From contig NZ_CP025407.1 in the NCBI RefSeq assembly GCF_002847285.1, positions 1,054,001-1,118,000 on the forward strand: a stretch of DNA of 64,000 bases, in the 5' to 3' direction. Source of the DNA: Streptomyces sp. CMB-StM0423 (GTDB taxonomy: Bacteria; Actinomycetota; Actinomycetes; Streptomycetales; Streptomycetaceae). The notes under the pieces were generated by a model that was not told where the DNA came from, ran no database searches, and saw only the letters and a list, made by a program, of their open reading frames with translations. Below are positions 38,563 through 47,153 of this stretch, in pieces (position 1 is the first letter of the stretch; each line of letters begins with the position of its first letter). A program made the translations under genes and the position numbers.

Positions 38563-39078
38563 GTGCTGGGGGTCTTCTCCACCGGGCTGCTGCTCGGCGC
38601 CCTGCTCTCCGCCACCGTGCTGTGGCTTGCGTCCGGGCTGGTCGCACCGGTCCCGGCGGACTGGCGCGCGGGCACGACCGTCGCCCTGGGGCTGCTCGCC
38701 GTCGCACGCGACGCCGGGGTGCTGCGCCTGCGGCTGCCGCAGAACGCGCGGCAGGTGCCGCAGGACGTGCTGCAACGCCATCTGGCGCGCGGCGCACTCC
38801 AGTTCGGGTTCGAGATGGGCACCGGGGTGCGGACCTACGTGTCGGCGAGCCTGCCGTACGCGCTCGCGCTGGGGGTACTGCTGGCCAACGACGCGGGCGT
38901 GGCGCTGGCGGCCGGTCCGGGCTTCGCGCTCGGCCGCGCGGCCACCCCGGCCCTGCGGTTCGCCTCCGGCACCGGCGAGGAGTGGGACGACCGGCTGCTG
39001 ACCCGCCTCACCCTCCTCAAATTCGGTGCCGCGGCGGTCGCGACGGCGGCCTGGGCGGTGCTGACCCTGCGCGGGTAG
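38563..39078 (+). CDS. Integral membrane protein, last gene of the Mau-like operon
   Basis: This 171-residue protein has hydrophobic segments at about 3-28, 38-48, 90-115 and 150-168. A conserved-looking cytoplasmic stretch reads RLRLPQNARQVPQDVL. No Cys is present, so it is not itself a redox protein. The GTG start at 38563 has no clear ribosome site. Position suggests a role in export or maturation of the wall-bound Cys-rich protein. I do not recognise the family. Confidence 0.65.
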   Translation: MLGVFSTGLLLGALLSATVLWLASGLVAPVPADWRAGTTVALGLLAVARDAGVLRLRLPQNARQVPQDVLQRHLARGALQFGFEMGTGVRTYVSASLPYALALGVLLANDAGVALAAGPGFALGRAATPALRFASGTGEEWDDRLLTRLTLLKFGAAAVATAAWAVLTLRG

Positions 39079-39447
39079 GGCCCGCCGCATTGCTCCGTTC
39101 TTTTATTCGCCGAGACGAGGCGCAGCCACACTTGCACCGCGTGCAATTGTGCCGTCGCAGCCCGTGACGGAAATCGGAATGTTTTCATCCGGAAAGCTGC
39201 ACCACGACGGCAACGCGCGGATCTTCATGAGGCAACAGACGTTTGCAACCGCCGGGTCGCGTCGGTAAATTCTCGGCACCTCACCCAACCTATCCGTGGC
39301 TGAACGTGCGTACATTGCAACTTGTTCCAAGAGCTGTCGGGGTAACGGATATGAGCGCAACGCAGTACAGGAACACCCGTGGAGCGGCATGAGCCGGGCC
39401 GGTAGTTGAGCGGTCCATCATTCGTAAATCCACGGGGGAGATATTAC
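39079..39447. promoter_or_regulatory. Long leader upstream of the PhzF-like cluster
   Basis: This 369-base gap is noticeably less GC-rich than its neighbours, with A/T-rich patches near 39100-39112, 39170-39190 and 39250-39320. No convincing gene is seen on either strand. It must hold the promoter of the biosynthetic cluster starting at 39448 and the end of the preceding operon. No regulator site could be defined by eye. Confidence 0.5.
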
Positions 39448-39657
39448 GTGAACGATTCAGGCTTTCCGGACCTGCGGCTTCCGGTGGCCCGGCAGCCGAA
39501 ATGGGATAACCCTCGTCAACCCGCCCGGGTCCGCAATGTCCCCTCGGTCATCGACCCCCTGATCGCCCCCCGTAGAGGCCCCAGCACTCCGGCAGGGCAC
39601 ATCGTCTCGGGCCGCGCATCCCTCACCGACGTGCGCGAAGGGGTTCCGACACGATGA
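39448..39657 (+). CDS. Small coupled protein (69 aa), possible DAHP-synthase-like N-terminus
   Basis: GTG 39448 follows GGGGGAG and its TGA overlaps the phzF-like ATG (ATGA at 39654), strong evidence of real translation. The segment LPVARQPKWDNPRQPARVR, then VPSVIDPLIAP, recalls the N-terminal region of type II DAHP synthases (QQPxW, then an Arg/Val helix and a Pro-Pro turn), the family that includes PhzC. The catalytic barrel is absent. It could be a remnant kept for coupling, a leader, or an unrelated peptide. Confidence 0.55.
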   Translation: MNDSGFPDLRLPVARQPKWDNPRQPARVRNVPSVIDPLIAPRRGPSTPAGHIVSGRASLTDVREGVPTR

Positions 39658-40823
39658 AGATGGAGATCGCGTGGTGGGACCTCAAGGGCTCCCCCGCCAC
39701 GGTCGAGAGCCTCAGGCGGCATCTGAACGAGGACGGTGTCGTCCACAACTGGCAGGCCGTCGAGGGGCTGCGGGAGAAGTTCTGGATCGCCGACCCGGAC
39801 GGCCAGCGCTGGGGTGCGGTCATGGTGTGGGACGGCGAGCAGCCCGCCTCGCTCCCCGAGAACCTGGCCGCCTCCCTGGTCGGTTCCCCGATCACCCACC
39901 GGGACCGGTTCGAGGTCCAGGCCACGGCCCGGGGCGCGGGCGCGGTCCGTACCCCTGACTCCGCGCACCGGTACGTCGTCGTCGACGCGTTCGCCACCCG
40001 GCCGCTCTCCGGCAATCCGGTCGCCGTGTTCTTCGACGCGGCGGACCTGACGGACGAGCAGATGCAGCGCATCACCGAGGCGATGAACCTGTCAGAAGCG
40101 GTGTTCCTGCTGCCGCCGAAGGCCGCGGACGCGGAGGTACGGGTCCGGATCTTCACCCCCGGCGACGAGATCCCCTTCGCCGGGCATCCGCTGCTCGCCG
40201 CGGCGGCCGCGGTCGCGCTCGACCTGGGCACGGACCGGCTGCGCTTCGAGACGCAGACGGGTGTCGTGCCGTTCACCGTCGACCGCACTCCCGCGGCCCA
40301 GTCCGGCGGGGGCGTGGCGTACGTCTCCATGGAGCAGCCGATCCCGGTCTGGGAGCCGTACGAGCACGCCGAGGCGCTGCTCACGGCACTCGGTATCACC
40401 GCCTCCACCCTGCCGGTGGACGTCTACCGCAGCGGTCCCCGGCACGTGTTCGTCGGACTTCCCGACGCGGCGGCGCTGGCCGGGCTGCGCCCAGGCCACC
40501 CGGCGCTCGCCGCCTTCCCCGGCATGGCCGCCACGTGCTTCGCCCCCGAGGGCGAGCGGTGGCACGCGCGGATGTTCTCGCCCGCCGACGGCGCCGCCGA
40601 GGACGCGGCCCCGGGTTCAGCCGCCGGCGCGCTCGCCGTCCACCTCGCCCGGTACGGCCTCGTGACGTACGGGAAGACGGTGGAGATCCACCAGGGCAGC
40701 CGGCTCGGCGGCCGCCACTCGGTCATGTTCGCCGAGGCCACCGTCGCGGGCAGCGGCGAGATCGACCGCGTGCGGGTCAGCGGCCACGCCACGGTCGCCG
40801 CCGAAGGCACCATCCACGTCTGA
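39654..40823 (+). CDS. PhzF-like isomerase with extra N-terminal domain
   Basis: The 389-residue protein has two parts. Residues 1-95 form a small alpha/beta domain (VVHNWQAVEGLREKFWIADP) similar to YdhR-type putative monooxygenases. Residues about 105-389 are a PhzF fold: YVVVDAFATRPLSGNPVAVF, the catalytic Glu in NLSEAVFLL, EIPFAGHPLLAAAA, and GSAAGALAVHLA. PhzF isomerises dihydro-hydroxyanthranilate in phenazine synthesis; relatives act on other amino-cyclohexadienes. The fusion is unusual. It is coupled to the small gene before it and followed by tailoring enzymes. Confidence 0.88.
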   Translation: MKMEIAWWDLKGSPATVESLRRHLNEDGVVHNWQAVEGLREKFWIADPDGQRWGAVMVWDGEQPASLPENLAASLVGSPITHRDRFEVQATARGAGAVRTPDSAHRYVVVDAFATRPLSGNPVAVFFDAADLTDEQMQRITEAMNLSEAVFLLPPKAADAEVRVRIFTPGDEIPFAGHPLLAAAAAVALDLGTDRLRFETQTGVVPFTVDRTPAAQSGGGVAYVSMEQPIPVWEPYEHAEALLTALGITASTLPVDVYRSGPRHVFVGLPDAAALAGLRPGHPALAAFPGMAATCFAPEGERWHARMFSPADGAAEDAAPGSAAGALAVHLARYGLVTYGKTVEIHQGSRLGGRHSVMFAEATVAGSGEIDRVRVSGHATVAAEGTIHV

Positions 40824-40832
40824 GGGAGCACC

Positions 40833-41009
40833 ATGCGCAGCATCCGCGAACGCCTGCCCGGAACGGCCGGTCCCGACCCCGGCGTCCCGGCAGAGCGCGC
40901 TCCCTTACCCCGCACTCGGCGACTCGCCGGATACCGGCGCACGCCGGAGGCCGCCGAATTCCGTCCGCCGCCGGGACGCGACCGCGCCGTCGGCTGCGGT
41001 ACGGGATGA
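40833..41009 (+). CDS. Small Arg/Pro-rich protein (58 aa)
   Basis: ATG 40833 lies nine bases after the phzF-like stop and has a strong GAGGGAG site. The predicted product (starting RSIRERLPGTAGPD) is rich in Arg and Pro and resembles nothing known to me. The strong ribosome site and tight spacing argue for translation. The next 79 bases to the monooxygenase start contain no gene. Confidence 0.45.
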   Translation: MRSIRERLPGTAGPDPGVPAERAPLPRTRRLAGYRRTPEAAEFRPPPGRDRAVGCGTG

Positions 41010-41088
41010 CCGCCGCCGGACGGCAGGTCGTCGAGCTCCACCGGTGAAGCACGCCGTTCCCTTGTCCAGCACGAGCCGAAAGGCCAAC

Positions 41089-42711
41089 ATGCCCAGGAAA
41101 CCGACCCACCTCGACTCGATCGTCATAGGCGCCGGATTCGCCGGTATCTACATGCTGCACAAGCTCCGCAACACGCTCGGCATGAACGTGCGGGCCTTCG
41201 AGCGGGGTACCGGTATCGGGGGCACCTGGCACTGGAACCGCTATCCGGGCGCGGCCGCCGATGTCGACAGCATCGCGTACCGCTACTCCTTCGACTCCGA
41301 CCTGCTGCGGGAGTGGAACTGGAAGACCCGCTACGCGCCCCAGCCGGAGATCCTGGCCTATCTGGAGCACGTGGTCGACCGGTACGACCTGCGCGGGGAC
41401 ATCCAGCTCAATACCACCGTCGAGTCCCTGGCCTACGACGAGACCTCCGGGCTGTGGACCGTACGGACCGACGACGGCGAGGAGTTCACCGCCCGCTACG
41501 TCGTCGGCGCCCTCGGTCCGCTGTCGACCGCGGCGTTCCCCGACATCGAGGGCCGGGACGGCTTCACGGGCACGCAGGTGCACACCGGCGCCTGGCCGGA
41601 GGACCTGGACATCACCGGCAAGAAGGTCGGCGTCATCGGCACCGGCTCGACCGGAACCCAGTTCATCGGCGCCGCCGCCAGGATGGCCGAACACCTCACG
41701 GTCTTCCAGCGCTCCGCGCAGTACGTCGTCCCGGCCGCCGACGGGCCGCTCAGCGACGAGTTCATCGAGGACTACCGGGAGAACCACGAGGAGTTCTGGA
41801 AGAAGGCTTTCAACTCCCGTGTCGCCTGCGGTTTCCAGGAGAGCCAGATCTCCGCGATGAGCGTCTCCGCCGAGGAACGCGAGCGCAAGTTCCAGGAGAG
41901 CTGGGATGCGGGCAACGGGTTCTATTTCATGTTCGGCACCTTCGCCGACATCGCGTTCAACCCGGAGTCGAACGACGCCGCCGCCTCGTTCATCAGGTCG
42001 AAGATCAAGGAGATCGTGCGGGATCCGGAGACCGCGCGCAAGCTCATGCCGACCGACTTCTACGCGAAGCGACCGATCTGCAACACCGACTACTACGAGA
42101 CCTACAACCGCGACAACGTCACGCTGGTCTCCACCCAGGAGAACCCGATCGTCCGGATCACCCCGGCCGGCGTGGTGACCGAGGACGGCACCGAGCACGA
42201 GCTGGACGTACTGGTCTTCGCGACGGGCTACGAGGCCATGCAGGGCAGTTACAACCGGATCGACATCCGGGGCCGCGACGGCGTCTCGCTCAAGGAGTAC
42301 TGGGGCGAGGAGCCGAGCAGCTACCTCGGCATGGCCGTCAACGGATTCCCCAACCTCTTCACGGTCTTCGGCCCCAACAGCGTCTTCTCCAACCTGCCGC
42401 CCGCCCTCCAGACGCAGGTCGAGTGGATCGCGGAGACCATCGACGCCGCCCGGGGGCGCGGGGCCGGCACGGTCGAGGCCACCGCCGCCGCGGAGAAGGA
42501 GTGGACCGCCATGTGCCGGGAGATGGCGGAGCACAGCCTGTTCGCGCAGACGGACTCCTGGATCTTCGGCTCCAACATCCCCGGAAAGAAGCGGCGCACG
42601 CTCTTCTACTTCGGCGGCATCGCCGCGTACCGGGAGAAGCTGGGAGAGATCGTCGCCGCGGACTACGAGGGCTTCACGCTCGACGGCGAAGTCTCGCTGA
42701 CCGCGCCCTGA
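41089..42711 (+). CDS. Type I Baeyer-Villiger monooxygenase
   Basis: This 540-residue flavoprotein starts at ATG 41089 after AAAGG; GTG 41044 is a weaker alternative. It has an FAD motif GAGFAG, an NADPH Rossmann motif VGVIGTGSTGTQ and the BVMO fingerprint FTGTQVHTGAWP (about 150-165). GTWHWNRYPGAAADV and ATGYEAMQG are further class motifs. It matches cyclohexanone monooxygenase in size and inserts oxygen into ketones or oxidises hetero-atoms. Here it probably tailors the cluster product. Confidence 0.93.
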   Translation: MPRKPTHLDSIVIGAGFAGIYMLHKLRNTLGMNVRAFERGTGIGGTWHWNRYPGAAADVDSIAYRYSFDSDLLREWNWKTRYAPQPEILAYLEHVVDRYDLRGDIQLNTTVESLAYDETSGLWTVRTDDGEEFTARYVVGALGPLSTAAFPDIEGRDGFTGTQVHTGAWPEDLDITGKKVGVIGTGSTGTQFIGAAARMAEHLTVFQRSAQYVVPAADGPLSDEFIEDYRENHEEFWKKAFNSRVACGFQESQISAMSVSAEERERKFQESWDAGNGFYFMFGTFADIAFNPESNDAAASFIRSKIKEIVRDPETARKLMPTDFYAKRPICNTDYYETYNRDNVTLVSTQENPIVRITPAGVVTEDGTEHELDVLVFATGYEAMQGSYNRIDIRGRDGVSLKEYWGEEPSSYLGMAVNGFPNLFTVFGPNSVFSNLPPALQTQVEWIAETIDAARGRGAGTVEATAAAEKEWTAMCREMAEHSLFAQTDSWIFGSNIPGKKRRTLFYFGGIAAYREKLGEIVAADYEGFTLDGEVSLTAP

Positions 42712-42894
42712 CGGGCGGGCAGCCCGTCAGCCGACCGGGTTTCCGGGTGGGCGTCCGGCGTCGACCCGCCTCCGCGCGGCGTACGCGAGTCGACGGGCGC
42801 TCCCGCTCACCCGGGGCGCCCCACCCGGCCCCACCCCCCGGTTACGCCCACCACACACCCGCAAGACCCACTCCGAGAACGAGAGAAACAGACC

Positions 42895-43899
42895 ATGCCG
42901 AAAGCCGACGCTCCTCCGCTGAGGGCACAACTCGACGCCCTGCTCACCGACTCCGACGGCGCACCCGGCCAACGCCCTCCGCTGGCCACTCGCGTGCGGT
43001 ACGCATGTGTCATCCGGCGATTCGAGTTCCTGCCGGTCATCCTCACCGTCTCCTTCGCCCCCGCCCTGCTGGGCGCGCACGAATGGTCGGACGTCTACTC
43101 GCTCAACACGCTGCTGGGCGTGCTCTTCTCGGTCTCCGGCATGCAGATCGGGAACATGACCAATGCCCTGGCGGACCGTGAGCAGGACGCGCTGTACAAG
43201 TCCCGGCAGTCCGAGGCCATCTACGGGCTGGGGGTCTCGCGGGTCGTCGCCCACATCGGCGTATCGACGGCGATCAACTGCGCGCTGGCCGTATTCCTCG
43301 CCATCAGGACAGGGCACTGGGACCTGCTGCCGCTGGCCGTCTTCGTCGGGCTCCTCGGCTTCCAGTACTCGGTGCCCCCGCTGAAGCTGAAGGGCGCCGG
43401 CGCCTGGCAGCTCCCCACCCTGCAGCTCAGCCTGGTCTTCCTGCCCGGCCTGTTCGTCCTGCGCTCCTCCGAGTACGCCGTGGAATGGGGCAGCGTCGTG
43501 GCCCTGGCGGGTTTCGCGCTCCTCCTGGTGTCCCTCTTCGTCACCAGCCACGCCGAGGACTACATCGAGGACGAGAAGTTCGGGATCAGGACCTACACCG
43601 TCGCCTGGGGACTCACCAAGACGATGTACATCCAGTCCTCGATGCTGCTCGTGGGCGCCCCGCTGTTCCTCGGCTCGGTGTGGGTGACCTTCGGGTTCTC
43701 CTGGGCGTTCGTGCCGTGGATCGCCGCCTGGCTGCTGAGCCAGCGGCTCCTGTACACCGTCATCAGGGACGTCAGCGACAACACGCACGAGGCGGCGATC
43801 GAGGCGCTGCACAAGAAGTCGCTCATCGGTCCGTACCACGCCGCGCTGATGGGCTGGGCCACGGTGCTCCTGGCGGTCTTCGTCGTCATCGGACGGTGA
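42895..43899 (+). CDS. UbiA-family membrane prenyltransferase
   Basis: This 334-residue protein has about eight membrane segments. The two Asp-rich motifs are NALADREQD (about 88-96, NxxxDxxxD) and DYIED (about 222), which bind the Mg-diphosphate of the prenyl donor. YSVPPLKLKGAG is the conserved loop after motif 1. The enzyme transfers an isoprenoid chain to an aromatic or quinone acceptor in the membrane. Beside PhzF-like and PhzS-like genes, a prenylated aromatic nitrogen compound is the likely product. Confidence 0.92.
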   Translation: MPKADAPPLRAQLDALLTDSDGAPGQRPPLATRVRYACVIRRFEFLPVILTVSFAPALLGAHEWSDVYSLNTLLGVLFSVSGMQIGNMTNALADREQDALYKSRQSEAIYGLGVSRVVAHIGVSTAINCALAVFLAIRTGHWDLLPLAVFVGLLGFQYSVPPLKLKGAGAWQLPTLQLSLVFLPGLFVLRSSEYAVEWGSVVALAGFALLLVSLFVTSHAEDYIEDEKFGIRTYTVAWGLTKTMYIQSSMLLVGAPLFLGSVWVTFGFSWAFVPWIAAWLLSQRLLYTVIRDVSDNTHEAAIEALHKKSLIGPYHAALMGWATVLLAVFVVIGR

Positions 43900-44047
43900 C
43901 CACCCGGCTATCCCCCACATGTCGTGAGCTACGCGCAGCGGCGCAGCCCTGCGGACGTCCAGGCCACCGTCCCGGTCCTCACCGCTCCCTGACCTCCCCC
44001 ACAGAAATCGCACAGACGCTCATCCGTAGAGAAAGGTGGCAGCCGTC

Positions 44048-45262
44048 ATGACCGGAACAGCTTCCCCCGGCATCGTCATCGCCGGGGCCGGGATCGGAGG
44101 ACTGGCCGCCGCGCTGGCTCTGCACGCCCGCGGCCTGCGCGTCACCCTGGTGGAGGAGGCCGAGGAGATCCGGCCGCTCGGCGTCGGCATCAACATCCAG
44201 CCCGCGGCGATCGGCGAACTGACCGCCCTCGGGCTGGGCGGGAAGCTGGCGGCCACCGGCATCGCCACCCGCGAGCACCGCTACCTCGACCACAAGGGCA
44301 CGACCGTGTGGACCGAGGCCCGCGGCATCGCCGCGGGCAACGACTTTCCGCAGTACTCGATCCACCGCGGCGAATTGCAGATGATGCTGCTCGACGCGGT
44401 GCACTCGCGCCTCGGAGTCGACGCCATCCGTACGGCGACCCGCGTGCGGGGCTTCGAGCAGGACGCGGACGGCGTACGCGTCCAGGTCAGTTCCCGCTCC
44501 GGCGGCGAGTCCACTCTCGAAGCCGACGCCCTGGTCGCCGGGGACGGCATGCACTCGGTCATCCGCGCGCAACTGCACCCCGACGGCTCTCCGCTGCGCC
44601 GGACGCCGGTACGGATGTGGCGCGGCCTGACCGAGATACCCGAGTTCATCGACGGCAGGACGATGATCATCGCCTCGGACGACCGGAGCAACCGGATGGT
44701 CGCGTACCCGTGTTCGCGGCCGCACGCCGAGCGCGGCAAGGTGCTCCTGAACTGGGTGTGCCTGGCCGCGGACCCGGAGTGGCAGGGCGAAGTGCAGCTC
44801 AGCCCCGGCAAGTTCGAGGACCTGCTGCCGCATTTCGCCGACTGGGACTTCGGCTGGCTCGACATCCGCGCGGCGCTGGAGTCGAGCGGGCAGCTCATGC
44901 ACCACGTGATGGCCGACCGCGACCCGCTGCCCTCCTGGGGCGAGAACCGGGTCACCCTCCTCGGCGACGCCGCCCACCCGATGTACCCGATCGGGGCCAA
45001 CGGCGGCACCCAGGCCATTCTCGACGGCGTCGCCCTGGCGGCAGAACTCGCCGACGCCGGCGAGGACGTGCCGGGCGCGTTCAAGCGGTACGAGAGCGTC
45101 CGGCTCCCGGCCGCCAACGCGATCGTCGAGGCCAACCGCAGCATGGACCACTCCGAACGCACCCTGGCGGAAAGCTCCGTCGACGAGATGGCCGCAGGTC
45201 TGGAGACCATCACGACCGACTACCAGGATGTCGTCGACCGCTCGTCGGCCACCCGGCACTGA
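44048..45262 (+). CDS. PhzS-like FAD-dependent aromatic hydroxylase
   Basis: This 404-residue protein starts at ATG 44048 after AAAGGTGG; GTG 44036 is possible. It has GAGIGGLAAALALHARGL, then RPLGVGINIQPAAI, DFPQYSIHRGELQMMLLDA, and GDAAHPMYPIGANG. From memory these segments run almost in register with Pseudomonas PhzS (5-methylphenazine-1-carboxylate hydroxylase), more closely than with salicylate hydroxylases. It hydroxylates, possibly with decarboxylation, an aromatic acid using NADH and oxygen. It is the last gene of the cluster and is followed by a terminator. Confidence 0.9.
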   Translation: MTGTASPGIVIAGAGIGGLAAALALHARGLRVTLVEEAEEIRPLGVGINIQPAAIGELTALGLGGKLAATGIATREHRYLDHKGTTVWTEARGIAAGNDFPQYSIHRGELQMMLLDAVHSRLGVDAIRTATRVRGFEQDADGVRVQVSSRSGGESTLEADALVAGDGMHSVIRAQLHPDGSPLRRTPVRMWRGLTEIPEFIDGRTMIIASDDRSNRMVAYPCSRPHAERGKVLLNWVCLAADPEWQGEVQLSPGKFEDLLPHFADWDFGWLDIRAALESSGQLMHHVMADRDPLPSWGENRVTLLGDAAHPMYPIGANGGTQAILDGVALAAELADAGEDVPGAFKRYESVRLPAANAIVEANRSMDHSERTLAESSVDEMAAGLETITTDYQDVVDRSSATRH

Positions 45263-45304
45263 CAGCGCACACGGCGGGCACCGGCGGCCCGCGCCGGCTG
45301 ACGG

Positions 45305-45344
45305 AACGGCTCGCCCCTACGGCATCGCCGGGGGGCGAGCCGTT
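45305..45344. terminator. Strong bidirectional terminator
   Basis: Arms AACGGCTCGCCCC (45305-45317) and GGGGCGAGCCGTT (45332-45344) pair over 13 bases with a 14-base loop. It lies between the convergent phzS-like and transposase-like genes and can serve both. Confidence 0.8.
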
Positions 45345-45357
45345 CGCCGTGCCGTCA

Positions 45358-46716
45358 TCAGGCGAAGCCGGGGCCGAAGGTGCGGCAGCGCCGCAGCGCC
45401 GCCCGGCTCTGGGCGATGAGGTGCAGCCTGTTCACCAGGCGCTCGACCTGGCGGTGCAGTTCGGCCGGGTTGAGGCACGGATAGACGTCGGCGAGGATCG
45501 CCCGGTCCTCCGGGGTCACGCAGCGGTGGCGCTCGGTGCGGCGGTACGGGGTCGCCGTCTCGAACTCCTTGCGGCCGCCGCCCTGCCCGCCGCCGGAGAG
45601 CGAACGCTGCTGCGGGTAGAAGTAGTTCGTCAGCCGGGAGAGCGCGGCCCAGATCTCGTTGAGGAGGGCCTGTTCACCCGGGGAGTCGTAGTGGTGGCCG
45701 CCCGCGAGTTCGTGCAGCATCCGCCAGCTCTGCTGGCCGACGTGGTTGCTGCCCCGGCCGACCGGGCGGGCATGGGTGAACGTCACCCGCCGCTGCCGGC
45801 ACCAGCGGAGCAGGGCCTCGTCGATCTCTGCACCGTGGCTCCCGCAGTCGAGCCCGAGCACCGGGAAGGGCAGGTTCTTCGCGACCCCGTCGAGGGCCAG
45901 GGGTATCTGGCCGGCACCCCGGACCGTCCGGATCTCGGTCCAGCCGGTGGCGATGTCGGTGGCGGCCACGGTCAGCAGGCAACTGCCGCTTGCCGTACCG
46001 CCGTCGTGGCGTACGACCGCGATCTCGAAGAACCCGGGGTGGCCGTGGTCCCACTCCGTCCAGGTGACCAGCGGGAGTTCACCGCGCGGCCGGGAACCGG
46101 GCCGCAGCCGCGGGGCGGTCCCGGAGGACTGCCGGTACGGGGCGAGACGGCGGGAGATCGTCGCCGCGGACATCGACATGAGCAGCTCGGCGGACTCGTC
46201 GTCGATGGCCAGCTCGCGGTGGCGGCGCAGCACCGGCACCAGCTCGGGCAGCATCGGCGCCAGCCGCTTGCCCGCCGGCCGGTCGAGGATGGTCCAGCAG
46301 AGCGTCAGTGCGGCGACGACCTCCGCGTCGTACTTCCGGCGCTGCGGGGTCCTCCGGCCCAGCTTGGGACGTGCGGCGTTCAGAAGTGTGTTGCGGGCGT
46401 GGCTGCGGTGCCAGCCGGTCGCCGCACACACCTTGTCGAGGATGAGGGTCTTCTCCTGCTTGCCGGCCCGGGCGTAGCAGACGGCGTAGGTGTGGGCGAG
46501 CGCCCTGCGCTCGGCGAGCGTCGCCGCGGACTCGCCGGGCGGCGCGGCGGACCCGGGCTCGGCGACGGCCGGACGGTCCCGGGCCGCGGCGGTCGGTACC
46601 AGCAGCGCTTGCAGCAGCAAGGGCACCGCTGACCGTCTCTGGACCGCCCTGGCCTCCGGGCCGTCATCCGTGGAACTGCCCGCTCCGACCCGGACCTTGA
46701 CCTTGACCGCACTCAT
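45358..46716 (-). CDS. Transposase-like protein (rve/ISNCY family) with degraded catalytic triad
   Basis: The protein is 452 residues from ATG 46716. It has an N-terminal HTH region (ATGWHRSHARNTLL), a second HTH (MSAATISRRLAPY) and an integrase-like core. Family members usually read EIDxVxHGG, DNGSEF and HVEQKNW. Here these are EIAVVRHDGG (about 228), DCGSHGAE (about 288) and HVGQQSW (about 320), so the first Asp and the final Glu of the DDE triad appear lost. Terminal inverted repeats were not found. It may be an inactive or domesticated element at the edge of the cluster. Confidence 0.8.
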   Translation of the reverse strand: MSAVKVKVRVGAGSSTDDGPEARAVQRRSAVPLLLQALLVPTAAARDRPAVAEPGSAAPPGESAATLAERRALAHTYAVCYARAGKQEKTLILDKVCAATGWHRSHARNTLLNAARPKLGRRTPQRRKYDAEVVAALTLCWTILDRPAGKRLAPMLPELVPVLRRHRELAIDDESAELLMSMSAATISRRLAPYRQSSGTAPRLRPGSRPRGELPLVTWTEWDHGHPGFFEIAVVRHDGGTASGSCLLTVAATDIATGWTEIRTVRGAGQIPLALDGVAKNLPFPVLGLDCGSHGAEIDEALLRWCRQRRVTFTHARPVGRGSNHVGQQSWRMLHELAGGHHYDSPGEQALLNEIWAALSRLTNYFYPQQRSLSGGGQGGGRKEFETATPYRRTERHRCVTPEDRAILADVYPCLNPAELHRQVERLVNRLHLIAQSRAALRRCRTFGPGFA

Positions 46717-47051
46717 GAGTCTGCCCTGCCCTCCGAAGGCTGCGACCTCCCGGCGAGGCCCCTGAGCAAATCGTCGAATGAGCGCAAAGCCCTGGGTTGA
46801 CAACTTCTCCAAACTTCCCGCGCAATTTCTTGCGTGTGGAAACGCATCGGCAGTGGTGCACCCGGGGGGAACGTCACGTTAGGTGATAATGCATTCACCG
46901 TCAGCAAACCGAACCGTCCCGGGTCGGGCACGGCAAACATGTCTGAACTAGCGGGCCTTATCGGGTAATTGACATATGTGCCGCCTCAGGAGTTTCGCCA
47001 TGCCCACATTGCGGCGGACCGCTGCCTTATGAAACCCCTGTCGGAGGTACG
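46717..47051. other. Gene-free, relatively AT-rich spacer
   Basis: I see no gene in these 335 bases on either strand. The sequence is less GC-rich than its surroundings around 46800-46980. An imperfect palindrome CGCAA-TTTC-TTGCG occurs near 46820-46836. It presumably contains the promoter of the transposase-like gene and may include one end of its element. Confidence 0.4.
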
Positions 47052-47094
47052 GCCGGCCACCGCCGCCCGCCGGGAGCAGGCGGCGGTGGCCGGC
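47052..47094 (-). terminator. Terminator after the GH95 gene
   Basis: A perfect 16-base stem (47052-47067 with 47079-47094, core CCACCGCCGCC/GGCGGCGGTGG) with an 11-base loop lies 60 bases past the fucosidase stop on the minus strand. Confidence 0.75.
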
Positions 47095-47153
47095 GTGCAG
47101 GTCCGCGAGCCTCCCCCGGCCAGCGGGTCGCCGGCTTGCCGAGGGCACGGCTG

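Noticed and set aside
39103..39390. Minus-strand 95-codon frame in the leader of the PhzF-like cluster
   Set aside because: No ribosome site, unusual Cys-rich composition and no family match; the region is better explained as promoter.
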